A stretch of DNA of 64,000 nt from Sabethes cyaneus (Eukaryota; Arthropoda; Insecta; Diptera; Culicidae), in contig NC_071354.1 of NCBI RefSeq assembly GCF_943734655.1, positions 226,232,397 to 226,296,396 on the forward strand. Reading direction: 5' to 3'. A program made the position numbers and the translations under genes. The notes under the pieces are model-generated. The model was not told the DNA's origin, did no database searches, and saw only the letters and a list, made by a program, of their open reading frames with translations. Positions 47,840 through 59,700 of the stretch are shown one piece after another (the stretch's first letter is position 1; every line of letters starts with the position of its first letter).

Positions 47840-50800
47840 CAAGTAAATAGCAACAAAAGGAATTGCAATGCGATGGGAAATTAGAAATAGTCTATCTGAA
47901 TATTGCTGGTTTATCTACAAATTATGTTGCTTTGCGACATCTTGTAGAAATAAAACGTCCAATGTTGGTAGCACTAGCTGAAACTCATATAGTGGACGCT
48001 AATGCCTTTAAGCAATATAGTATACCGGGTTATAAAGTTGCTTTTTTGCCTTTCGCATTCCAGGCATACTGGTGGTGTTGCTATTTACGCCAGGGAATCA
48101 ATTAAATTCAACATTCGTACAAACGAATCTGTTGAGAATAATTGGTTTCTAGGGATTTCAGTTGAAAGAGGCATGACGATTGGAAATTATGGAATAATAT
48201 ATCATTCCCCTAGCTCAAGTGACCAGCGCTTTTTAGAAATTTTAGACAACTGGTGGGATAATTTTATAGACTTAAATAAACTAAATATTATTGCTGGTGA
48301 TTTTAATATTGATTGGCTTAGTGGACAAAATTCGAATCAATTAAAGCAGTTGGCAGATTTTTACAACTTTAGACAAACAGTTAGCCAATTTACAAGAATT
48401 TCCAGACACAGTCGAACGTTAATTGATCACGTGTTTTTGAACTTTGACATGGTACATTCTGTTACAGAGGCCGATTACAAAATTTCAGATCATGAGACAA
48501 TTTTTATTTTGATCAAGAATGACCAAACCCGTGATGATAAAGTAAAGATAAAGTGCTGGAATAGATATTCTAAGCAGGCAGTGTCTCAGCTTGTTTCGAG
48601 AAGCTTGGATTTTCTTCCAATAACTGGTGATGTGGACCACAAGGCAGCTGTTCTTTCCAACACGCTGAAAGAGTGTACCAATAAGCTTGTTATTGAAAAA
48701 TATGTGGAGCTACATAATACGAACAACTGGTACTCTTTAGATCTGACACGTTTGAAACGGAAAAGAGATAAAAAGTACAAGAAGTTTCGTAGAAGTAATA
48801 GTAGTGATGATTGGAGTAGATACACAGTCGCGCGTAACGTATATTCACGAGCCTTGAAAAAGGCTCGATGTGATTATATACAACGGAAGATTAATCACCA
48901 TCAAAACAACAGCAAAGAGTTATGGAAAATTTTAAAACAGTTAATAAAATGTAAAGATAACTCCCCGCGCTCCATAACTTTCAATGGCACTGAAGAACAA
49001 TCGAGTCGAGTAATAGCGAATAAATTTAACAGTTATTTCGTTGATAGTGTTCAGCTGATCAATCAAAGTATTGATTTGGTCAGTGAACCTCACGAAATAA
49101 TACAGCCGATTTCTAATATCAGATTTGATGGATTTCGCCCTATTACTTCTGCAGAGTTGAAGGATATTTGTTTTTCTTTAGAGAAATCGGCTGGTATCGA
49201 CAATGTCAACGCAAAAGTAATACAAGATTGCTTTCATGTCATCGGACACGACTTGCTGGATCTTGTTAATGAATCGTTGCAAACTGGGCACGTGCCTAAA
49301 GTTTGGGAAGAATCGCTTGTGATTCCTATTCCCAAAGTTAATGGAACGGATAAAGCCGAAGAGTACCGTCCTATTAACATATTGCACACATTAGAGAAAA
49401 TCCTAGAACTTGTTGTCAAGGGCCAGCTAATGAATTATTTAAACAGTCATCATTTGTTAATTCCAGAGCAATCAGGGTATCGAGAGGGACACTCTTGCGA
49501 AACTGCATTAAATCTGGTACTAGCAAAATGGAAAGAAAAAATCGAAGCTAAAGAAACTATTCTTGCTGTATTTTTGGATCTAAAACGCGCGTTTGAGACA
49601 CTCTACAGGCCCTTATTGTTACAAACCTTGAAGCGATTTGGTATTGGAGGGCTAGCATATAAATGGTTTGAAAGCTATTTATGTGATAGAACTCAGAAGA
49701 CTCGCTTTGATAATTTTAATTCTGAGTCCATAGCTAATACACTTGGTGTACCGCAAGGGAGTGTATTAGGGCCGCTTTTGTTCATAATTTATATAAATGA
49801 CATGAAACGAGTTTTACGGTTCTGCGACATGAATTTATTTGCTGACGACACTGTTCTATTCATTGCGGCTAAGGATCCCAATGAAATTGTAACACTTCTG
49901 AACCAAGATTTACATTATCTTTCGGATTGGTTAAAGTTTAAACAGCTTAAACTCAACATTACCAAGACAAAATATATGATTATTTCAGCCAACTCCAGAC
50001 CAGACGTAAACGTTGTAATTGATGGTGAGGCAATTGATCGTGTAAATGAACTAAAGTATCTTGGAGTAATCATTGATGACAAGTTAAATTTTAAGTCTCA
50101 CATCGATAATGTCATCAAGAAAATGGCGAAAAAGTACGGTGTTTTGTGCCGCTTAAAAAATGAATTGACAATTAGTAGTAAAATTCTTTTATATAAGTCA
50201 ATCATTTCACCGCATATAGATTTTTGTTCATCCATCTTGCTCCTTGCAAACGAAACACAAATATTGAAGTTGCAGCGCTTACAAAATAAAGTTATGCGAT
50301 TAATTTTAAGATGTAATAAATACGCTTCCTCATATATTATGCTGGACGCATTGCAATGGCTTTCTGTGAAGCAAAGAGTTTATTTTTTGACAATGGTGTT
50401 TCTTTATAAAATTCATAATGGAATGCTGCCTCGATATTTGTGTGATCGAATTGAAAGGGGAAGTGATTTGCATACGTACAACACTAGAAACGCGGAAGAT
50501 GCGAGAACACCAAATTTTTTGTTTGGAAGATCACAGAACTCTCTGTTGTACAAAGGAATTAACTTTTTTAATTCGATGCCGCGACAAATAAAACGTGCAG
50601 CAACAATGGCAGAATTCAAAAGGCTATGTATTTTACACATTAAAGCTACTTTATAGACGTAATTTGATTTATTTTTTGTATTGATTCAAGAAGATTGTAT
50701 ATTTTTTTAATTTTTGTATATTTTTTGGATATATTAAGTTATCATGTTCACTGATGATGATGGATTTAAAATTGTTATTATTATTAATTTAAAAAGTATA
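47840..50800 (+). mobile_element. CR1/L2-like non-LTR retrotransposon, nearly intact ORF2
   Basis: The best-preserved mobile element. It comprises the ORF2-type coding region (47,863-50,656) and a short AT-rich 3' tail with TTATTATTATTAATTT near 50,775-50,790. No ORF1 (gag-like) reading frame precedes it; the upstream DNA is a T-rich array, so it is either 5'-truncated just before ORF2 or belongs to an ORF1-less lineage. The C-terminal region after the RT (the WLSVKQR, LYKIHNGMLP and FNSMP-type motifs) is typical of the CR1/L2/Rex group rather than I or R1 elements. I could not identify target-site duplications. Confidence 0.75.
47863..50656 (+). pseudogene. LINE endonuclease-reverse transcriptase with one frameshift
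   Basis: An AP-type endonuclease followed by a reverse transcriptase, which nick target DNA and copy the element's RNA in place. The N-terminal part (47,863 to about 48,050) has LNIAGL and the AETHI glutamate site. The frame then shifts by one base in a six-T run near 48,042-48,047, and the main frame continues to TAG at 50,654-50,656. In the main frame, numbered from ATG 48,002, GDFNID is at 99-104, LIDHVF near 140-145 and the catalytic SDH at 162-164. RT motif LDLKRAFETL is near 526, GVPQGSVLGPLLF near 582 and FADD near 612-615. The second motif-A aspartate is glutamate (AFE instead of AFD). The first ~18 residues of the 48,002 frame are out-of-frame shadow. The single slip suggests a recent insertion or a base-calling error. 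Confidence 0.8.
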
Positions 50801-50949
50801 GAGAAGACTACACATGTTTGAGCCACGCGCGCGAGGACAGACATAGATAATCCTGAAATTGAATGATCAGGTTAAAGTCCTGAACAAAGGGTTCGATGCA
50901 GCAGCTGGACAGGCTTGGGTTCGCTTGTGGACTTTGGAACTCGTATACC

Positions 50950-51125
50950 ATCGCTCATGGCGGTACCGAGTACCAAAAGACTGCAGGATCTCCCTCGTAG
51001 TTCTAGATCGTTATCTAGAACCAATTCTGACCAGCTGTAGCTCAAAATATTAGGTTCGATTCCTAATCAAATCCAGATAATTTTCGGGTTGGAAACGTTT
51101 TGGACTAGCCTTGGACATTTTTTGA
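50950..51125 (+). mobile_element. tRNA-derived SINE-like sequence
   Basis: GGTTCGATTCC at 51,053-51,063 is a consensus polymerase III B box. It is followed by TTTTCGGGTTGGAAACG, a downstream pattern I associate with mosquito tRNA-derived SINEs. No complete cloverleaf is present, so it is not a functional tRNA gene. It lies directly after the LINE tail, which may have been its mobilising partner type, though that is not shown. Confidence 0.5.
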
Positions 51126-51272
51126 AATTTTGATATTCACTTGAAAGTTTGATATGTCTGTATTAAAAGCCAGTTCGCTGTTTGTTTTTATCACCTGGCT
51201 ACATTGTTATATCATAAATATCTTAATTAGATAAATCGTCCCGCTCAAACCGTTGTAGGGGTATGAGGTGGG

Positions 51273-51299
51273 ACCATCATCATCATCATCATCATCATC
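51273..51299 (+). repeat. (CAT)n microsatellite
   Basis: Nine uninterrupted CAT units at the boundary to the T-rich array. Confidence 0.9.
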
Positions 51300-51597
51300 T
51301 TTTTTCTCCTTTTATACCCTTTTTATCTTTATTTCTACTCGTTTTCTTTATGGATTTTCCTTATTTCTTCTTATTTTTCTTCTTTTCTCCTGCGTTTTTC
51401 GTCTCGTCCTGTCCAGAAGTTTATTGCTCGTTTTTCTCTTTATCTCTTCCGTTTTCTTCAATTCCACTTTTTTTTCCTAATTATGTCCAGTTTTCTCTCT
51501 TATTCTGTCATGTTTTTCTGTTGTTTTATTCTTTTTCTCTTTCTCGCGTTTTCCGCTTTTCCTATCTGGTTCGACCGTTTTCCTCGTTATCTCAATT

Positions 51598-51667
<70 letters not shown>

Positions 51668-51970
51668 CAATTGTTTTCTATTCCGCTTTTTTCTTGTCCC
51701 GTTTTTTGTTCTCTTCAATGCTAGTTTTTCTCATGTTTCCCCTCATTTTCAGGTTTCGTTTTCAAGTCTCGTTTTTTGTTTTTTTGTTCCGTTATTCCCT
51801 CTTCTATTTTTGCGTTTTCGTTTGTTCCATTCTTTCTCATAATTAGAACCTGCTTTGGCTTCTTTTCTGCCATGTTCTGTTTTTATTTTCCACTTTTCCT
51901 TCCGTTTACATTTTTCTTTCCATTTTTCTCTTTATCAATTTTCGTTTCCCAATTTTCCTGCTCCAGTACG
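51300..51970 (+). repeat. T-rich array with an internal (CT)n microsatellite
   Basis: Pyrimidine-rich words (CCGTTTTTC, TCATGTTTTTC) like those at 47.1-47.8 kb surround a pure (CT)n run of about 67 bp at 51,599-51,665. Long Phe/Leu/Ser frames here are artefacts. Confidence 0.75.
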
Positions 51971-52129
51971 GCAACAGTACGGCCCGTTTCTATCGCACGG
52001 ATAACAGTCTACCTTTTCGGCGGTACAAACAAAGAGCAATCATACGAGTAATAATTATCGTCGTCAAAGCGAGTGTGTGGTGTTTGGTGGAGTGATAGAA
52101 AAGGGAGAAAAAACGAAATTGGATATTAC

Positions 52130-52185
52130 ACTACCTAATATAACGGTGCGGCAGTAGTTTAGTTAGCAAAACATTCGGATACTAA
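52130..52185 (+). repeat. Dispersed repeat fragment, second copy
   Basis: ACTACCTAATATAACGG, GCAGTAGTTTAGT and ACATTCGG match 25,133-25,190 over about 55 bp at roughly 80 percent. It lies just before the first 17-bp satellite array. Confidence 0.5.
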
Positions 52186-52265
52186 GGGACAGAACTTATA
52201 TATCGAAATTTTCTAGTTCATTCAGTGTATTATTCTTCAAACCAGACACTTCGTCACTCTCAAAA

Positions 52266-53152
52266 ATCTGCATGTGTGATTTGCATGTCCTTGTGATCTG
52301 TCAGTCCATATTATCTGCGGTCCATGTCCATCTGTCTCTCCCTGTGACATTTTACATGTCCATGTGATCTGTCGGTTCATATTATCTGTCAGTCCATGTG
52401 ATCTGTCTCTTCCTGTGATCTGTCCATTTCAGTGATCTGTCTCTTCCTGTGATCTGCATGTCCTTGTGATTTGTCAGTCCATATTATCTGTCGGTCCATA
52501 TGATCTGTCGGTCCATATTATCTGTCTGTCCATGTGATCTGTCTGTCCATGTTATCTGTCTGTCCATGTTATCTGTCTCTCCCTGTGATCTACATGTCCA
52601 TGTGATCTGTCGGTCCATATTATCTGTCTCTCCATGTGATCTGTCCATCTCAGTGATCTGTCTCTTCCTGTGATCTGCCTGTCCTTGTGATCTGTCGGTT
52701 CATATTATCTGTCTGTCCATGTAATCTGTCTCTTCCTGTGATCTGCATGTCCTTGTGATCTGTCTGTCCATGTTATCTGTTTGTCCATGTGATCTGTCTA
52801 TCTCACTGCTCTGTCTCTTCCTGTGATCTGCATGTTCTTGTGATCTGTCAGCCCATATTATCTGTCGGTCCAAGTGACCTGCCGGTCCATATTATCTGTC
52901 TGGTAATGTGATTTGTCTCTCCTTGTGTTAGTAGAATAGGAAACCTGGAATTAAATAAAAAACTGTTTGTCAAGAATCAATATACATAGTAGAATTAAAT
53001 TGGATTAGGTTTCTTTTTATTTAATTGCAGCTCTCCTTGTAATTTACATGTCCATGTGATCTGCATGTGCATGTTATCTGCTTGTCTACCTGATCTGTCT
53101 CTCCTTGTGATCTGCAGGCCTATGTGACCTGTGGGTCATTATTATCTGTCCT
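52266..53152 (-). repeat. 17-bp satellite, inverted array
   Basis: Tandem 17-bp units which on this strand read TGTCTGTCCATGTGATC, the reverse complement of the monomer at 56.7-64 kb. Variants include CTCTCCCTG- and CGGTCCATA-type units, also seen in the large array. The array is interrupted at 52,927-53,030 by a foldback element. Confidence 0.85.
52927..53030. mobile_element. 104-bp foldback element inside the satellite
   Basis: The sequence shares GTAGAATA, GAAACCTGGAATTAAATAAAAA, ATACATAGTAGAATTAAATTGG and TTCTTTTTATTTAATT with the element at 30.2-30.48 kb. Its ends are inverted. CTCTCCTTGT flanks it on both sides (52,917-52,926 and 53,031-53,040), a possible 10-bp target duplication. However, the satellite itself repeats that word. 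Confidence 0.65.
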
Positions 53153-53199
53153 TCAATTTCCTTCAAATAAATCGTTACAGTTTTTTGCATCTGACTGAT

Positions 53200-53600
53200 G
53201 TCAACATTCAAAGTCAAAGATTAGATCCTCACCTATAAAACAGCGAGTTTAGCCGTTCCACTAGTTGTTAAGGTACACCGAGACAGTAAAGTTTCAGCAA
53301 TAGTATTGCATGGTCATTTCCATCAAAAGATACCTTTAAGTCCGTGTTCAATATGCCTATTATTATCTATTTGCGAAATCAGGTCGAGCTGAGTTCTAAT
53401 AAAGTCGTATGTACAGAACATTATTAGCCGTGAAAACTGTTCCGGAAATCTTCCCTTGTTCCAAGTTGATAAGGAACTCTATTTGTTGGTTAAAATATTT
53501 GGGTTCTACAATGCTTAGTTCATGCGCTGTGAATGAGCAGACCGCCTTTTGAATGAAACTCAATAAATCTACACAGGAAGATCGGCGTGAAATCACTGTT
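53200..53600 (-). pseudogene. Probable decayed LINE RT fragment
   Basis: The minus strand has SSCVDLLSFIQKAVCSF near 53,540-53,590 and HAILLLKLYCLGVP near 53,270-53,310. These resemble the RT fingers and the post-motif-A helix of Jockey-like LINEs. Frames are broken and the catalytic motif is not seen. Confidence 0.4.
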
Positions 53601-56465
53601 TATTAAACAAACTAAATCATGCATGTGACAACGTTAAGAACCACTGTCACGCAGTCTCCTACCGAACAAACTACACTCCCATTATTCAACTCCCATAGCT
53701 ATTCGAAGCTGTTTTCTGCGAGATACCGGTCAGTCATATGACAATTGCAGCACACAATCCCCCAGCTCGCCAGATCCTCCCGTTCCTCGGATCCCCTTGC
53801 AGCGACCAACGGTCGAGTGCGCTCCGACCGATTGCTCGAGACTAGATATTCAACGTCCGCTGCTGAAAAGCGAGACGTCGTTGTCGTCGTCGTCGTCGTC
53901 GTCTTCGATGTGACTTTCAACTTGAACCACAACTCGTTCTAATTATGCGCGGAAAACGCGTGTCAAGTGTTCGGCACGAAGAAGACATTTATTTATATAA
54001 ATATTTCCACCGCTGCTGCTTTGCTGCTGCACAATTTCCTTTTACACGGGCACGGCACATGGCCGCCGCTCTAGTCCCCAAAAAGGGTTGGAACGTTGGT
54101 TGAAAATAGGCGCAAAAAAGCTGATGATTTATTTTGTCCCGCCACGAAGAGACCGGGCATGGGTGGACACGCAACGCAGCGACCGACGCTGGCACGAGGT
54201 GGTGCACGAGGGTCCACGGTAAGTGATAAATCTGAATGCACTGTGCCGCCGCCGCAAAGCCCTTAGGGCCTTCCATCTATTCGGCCCGACCATTGCGGCA
54301 TGCGCGGAAAATCCACCGCAATAGTCCAGTTCAGATAGATCAGTCGTGTGGAATGACGGTAACGCTGCTGGCTGTTGCGGCGGCTGCTGTTGCTAGTTCG
54401 CTTGATTATGTCAAATTCTCTCGTTAAAATGACTTAATGTCCTTTCCGTTTGATTTTTGCATACTGTCCTCGTTTCGACGCTGGCTGCTTGTTGCTTTTT
54501 ATGAGGACCGAGAGGCTGAGAAAAGTACTAACATGAATCATTTAGTCGAGATTTACGAGCAGTCAAAGAGACGGAGATTGTCGCATTTTGTTTTTTTTTG
54601 TGTGTGATTTGGCCTACATTGTAGGATTGTCACCAATCAGAATTCGAAACTGGCGATGTGTGTTGATTCGCAACCGAAAGACACAATTAAAGCTGTGTGT
54701 GATATCGGACACCGATTTTAGGTGGATTACTTTCCGACGTCGTTCGGTCAGTCAGAATGGTGCTTCCTTTCATTTAATATTTTCTTACTAATTGGACGAA
54801 TATCTGGGTTAGATATCTGTCATTTTGGGCGGGTAACAAGAGGCGATGTTTCTTCCTCATCGCCGAAGCAAATGAAAAACCGCGTCAATGAAATCGCAGA
54901 TACTTGTTGGTTGGTTGGTTGGTTGGTTGGTTTTCGCTAAATGTTCGAGTAGCTTCTGTGAATTTGATTTATGTCCACAGGTTTTAATTGAATTTTATGA
55001 TCGCGTTAGATCTAGTCGCTGTGCTGTGTATCCCTTCCAAAAGGGGGAGTGAACACGGGTATCGTCATCACAGCACAGCACAGCACATGCCGTGCCAACA
55101 AACGGAGTGCGGCTACTTCAATGAATGACTAACGATCGAATACCTTGCAGTCAGTGGTTCGATACTTAACGCTTCGAGCCGTCAATGCCAGAACGGGTGT
55201 TGTTCGATCGTAAGCTCCAGCGATTGGCCGGTAGAATATTAGTATATTTCAAACTTAAAACGCGATTGCTCATCTACGATCGTGCAAAAAAAAAATCGTT
55301 TGACTAAAATTATAAGTTTTTAAAGCCAGCAATTTATCGAACGTAAAAGTCAAACGCCAATAATGCAAAAACCGGCACCTTGCGGACACCAACTCGCCAC
55401 CACTCGCTATCTGTCTGTCTCACAGTGGTGGAACTATCCTAAAGTGATAACACGTGTAAGTCTGGCCCCTCTCTGTCATCATCAGCGTATCACAAATAGA
55501 ACGGGAACAGGTGTCTCCGCTTCTCCGCTACTATGGGACAAGGCTGATAAAATTTGGCAAAATTTAATACTCGACTATTTTGATAAAAATCAACTCCAAC
55601 TTGAATTTCTTCATTTTCATGTTGCGATTCTTGCGCCAAAAAATATTTTTATCACGTCATGCCTCATACCAGTGTGCGGGCGTCGCCGTCGTGAGTTCGT
55701 CACGGCAGAGCACGTTCCGCGCCATAATCATGCGAGATGGAACCGGCCGGCAGTTGTTATGAGGAAACTTTTAAGAATGATTACTGTAACTTCCGTATGT
55801 TCTCTCCTCTGTGCTTTGCTTGTGCGTCAATGTAAAGTGAGCTTTGCCGGATTTCTCACACCGGCCGGTGTGGGGGCACTGCTATATAGGTGTCTGGTGT
55901 AGAATGACATATTTCACAGTCCCGTTCACATGAATGATGCGGGTTTCGTGCTACTGGGCTCGGTTCAAATAAGGAAACAGGTTGGTTTGAGAATTAACAA
56001 CTGTTATTGTTGAGACAAAATTTAAGATTACTCAAAAATATGTAATCAATTATTGGCTGAATTTATACAAAAATTATAAAAGTTCCGGAGACAGTACGGA
56101 TCATTGGATTGGTAATCCGGAGAAATAATCTAAGATTTCTTTTAGATGTGTGTTTAGCAAAAATCGGAGGTACTCTCTTCTATTAAGACTGTTTTTATTA
56201 CTTGATCCTCAGTCTTGGACTGCTAATACACGGGGTGGTTTGTCCGATTGAGAGACATTGCAGCATATTTGTTCACACTGATTACTATGCGGTCTGCAAT
56301 GCACTAATCTACAAACAAGTTTACCATCCATTGTAGTTGCCTGCACTTTATTTATTTATTTGGAATCTGGATATATGGGTCTTGCCCTTCATCCACAGCA
56401 TATTGAAAAAATCACAGGCCTAAAAAACGTATAACATAAATTACACAAAATGCACTTTCAACTTA
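53601..56465. other. Non-coding DNA with a GC-rich block at 53.7-54.4 kb
   Basis: Contains (GTC)n at about 53,876-53,905 and (GGTT)n at about 54,905-54,932. A 179-codon plus frame at 55,363-55,902 has no domain, signal or repeat match that I can see, and its codon choice looks random. No gene is called. Confidence 0.35.
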
Positions 56466-56489
56466 TTTTTAATTGATTGTCTTGAGTCT

Positions 56490-56620
56490 AATATCGATGC
56501 TACCTTCTGTACGTCGTTTGCTATGGATATAATGCGACGAACTGGTTCGTTCATTGGATCTCACCCGCAAGAAAATGTTCAGCTCATCTGCGTATAACAA
56601 TATAAATTGAGTGTACCCCA
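56490..56620 (-). pseudogene. Short LINE RT remnant beside the satellite
   Basis: The minus strand reads TQFILLYADELNIFLRVRS. This matches the YADD active-site block of Jockey-type RTs, with the second aspartate changed to glutamate (YADE). It is less than 150 bp and ends where the ACGGATGTTAGGCAT units and the satellite begin. Confidence 0.6.
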
Positions 56621-56624
56621 TTAG

Positions 56625-56705
56625 ACATACGGACGATAGACATACGGATGTTAGGCATAACAGACGATAGGCATAACAAGCGGTAGACATAACACATGAA
56701 CAGAT
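56625..56705 (+). repeat. ACGGATGTTAGGCAT minisatellite leader
   Basis: Short imperfect units (ACATACGGATGTTAGGCATA, ACAGACGATAGGCATA and variants) precede the satellite. They match the units after the GA run at 30.0 kb. Confidence 0.55.
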
Positions 56706-59700
56706 AGATAATAAGGTTGGATAGATCACATGGATAGACAGATCACATGGACAGACAGATAACATGGACCGACAGATCACATGGACATGGAGATAACAGA
56801 GAAAGACAGATTACATGGACAGACCGATCACATGGACATAAATATCACAGGGAGAGACAGATCACATGAACAGACAGATAACATGGACCGACAGATCACA
56901 TGGACATGGAGATAACAAAGAAAGACAGATCACATGGACAGGCCGATCACATGGACATAAATATCACAGGGAGAGACAGATCACATGAACAGACAGATAA
57001 CATGGACCGACAGATCACATGGACATGGTGATAACAGAGAAAGACAGATCACATGGACAGACCAATCACATGGACATGAAGATTATAGGGAGAGACAGAT
57101 CACATGGACAGACAGATCACATGGACCGGCAGATAACATGGACCGACAGCTCACATGGACATGGAGATCACATGGACAGACAGATAAGATGGACCGACAG
57201 AGCACATGGACATGGAGATCACATGGAGGGACAGGTAACATGGACCGACAGATCACAAGGACCGACAGATCACATGGACATGGAGATCACAGAGAAAGAT
57301 AGATCACAGGGACAGACCGATCAAATGGACATGAAGATCACAAGGATAGACAGATCACATGTACAGACAGATAACATGGACCGACAGATCACATGGACAT
57401 GGAGATAACAGAGAAAGACAGATTACATGGACAGACCGATCACATGGACATAAATATCACAGGGAGAGACAGATCACATGAACAGACAGATAACATGGAC
57501 CGACAGATCACATGGACATGGTGATAACAGAGACAGACAGATCACATGGACAGACCAATCACATGGACATGAAGATTATAGGGAGAGACAGATCACATGG
57601 ACAGACAGATCACATGGACCGGCAGATAACATGGACCGACAGCTCACATGGACATGGAGATCACATGGACAGACAGATAAGATGGACCGACAGAGCACAT
57701 GGACATGGAGATCACATGGAGGGACAGGTAACATGGACCGACAGATCACAAGGACCGACAGATCACATGGACATGGAGATCACAGAGAAAGATAGATCAC
57801 AGGGACAGACTGATCAAATGGACATGAAGATCACAAGGATAGACAGATCACATGTACAGACAGATAACATGGACCGACAGATCACATGGACATGGAGATA
57901 ACAGAGAAAGACAGATTACATGGACAGACCGATCACATGGACATAAATATCACAGGGAGAGACAGATCACATGAACAGACAGATAACATGGACCGACAGA
58001 TCTCGTGGACATGGAGATAACAAAGAAAGATAGATCACACGGACAGACCGATCACATGGACATGAAGATCACAGGGAGAGACAGATCACATGTACAGACA
58101 GATAACATGGACCGACAGATAACATGGACATGAAGATCACAGGGAGAGACAGGTCATATGAACAGACAGATAACATGGACCGACAGATCACATGGACATG
58201 GAGATAACAGAGAAAGACAGATCACATGGACAGGCCGATCACATGGACAGGCCGATCACATGGACATAAATATCACAGGGAGAGACAGATCACATGAACA
58301 GACAGATAACATGAACCGACAGATCTCGTGGACATGGAGATAACAAAGAAAGATAGATCACACGGACAGACCGATCACATGGACATGAAGATCACAGGGA
58401 GAGACAGATCACATGTACAGACAGATAACATGGACCGACAGATCACATGGACATGGAGATAACAGAGAAAGACAGATTACATGGACAGACCGATCACATG
58501 GACATAAATATCACAGGGAGAGACAGATCACATGAACAGACAGATAACATGGACCGACAGATCACATGGACATGGAGATAACAAAGAAAGACAGATCACA
58601 TGGACAGGCCGATCACATGGACATAAATATCACAGGGAGAGACAGATCACATGGACAGACAGATAACATGGACCGACAGATAACATGAACCGACAGATCT
58701 CGTGGACATGGAGATAACAAAGAAAGATAGATCACACGGACAGACCGATCACATGGACATGAAGATCACAGGGAGAGACAGATCACATGTACAGACAGAT
58801 AACATGGACCGACAGATAACATGGACATGAAGATCACAGGGAGAGACAGGTCATATGAACAGACAGATAACATGGACCGACAGATCACATGGACATGGAG
58901 ATAACAGAGAAAGACAGATCACATGGACAGATCGATCACATGGACAGATCGATCACATGGACATAAATATCACAGGGAGAAACAGATCACTTGGACAGAC
59001 AGGTAACATGGACCGACCGATCAAATTGACATGGAGATCACAGGGAGAGACAGATCACATGGACAGACAGATAACATGGACCGACAGATCACATGGACAT
59101 GGAGATAACAGAGAAAGACAGATTACATGGACAGACCGATCACATGGACATAAATATCACAGGGAGAGACAGATCACATGAACAGACAGATAACATGGAC
59201 CGACAGATCACATGGACATGGAGATAACAAAGAAAGACAGATCACATGGACAGGCCGATCACATGGACATAAATATCACAGGGAGAGACAGATCACATGA
59301 ACAGACAGATAACATGGACCGACAGATCACATGGACATGGTGATAACAGAGAAAGACAGATCACATGGACAGACCAATCACATGGACATGAAGATTATAG
59401 GGAGAGACAGATCACATGGACAGACAGATCACATGGACCGGCAGATAACATGGACCGACAGCTCACATGGACATGGAGATCACATGGACAGACAGATAAG
59501 ATGGACCGACAGAGCACATGGACATGGAGATCACATGGAGGAACAGGTAACATGGACCGACAGATCACAAGGACCGACAGATCACATGGACATGGAGATC
59601 ACAGAGAAAGATAGATCACAGGGGCAGACCGATCAAATGGACATGAAGATCACAAGGATAGACAGATCACATGGACCGACAGATAACATGGACCGACAGA

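Noticed and set aside
51053..51063. tRNA gene at the B box (also 17,826-17,836)
   Set aside because: No acceptor, D or anticodon stems can be formed around either B box, so SINE-derived sequence is more likely.
55363..55902. 179-codon plus-strand frame
   Set aside because: No recognisable domain, no repeat match and random-looking composition. A frame this long can occur by chance in moderately GC-rich DNA.
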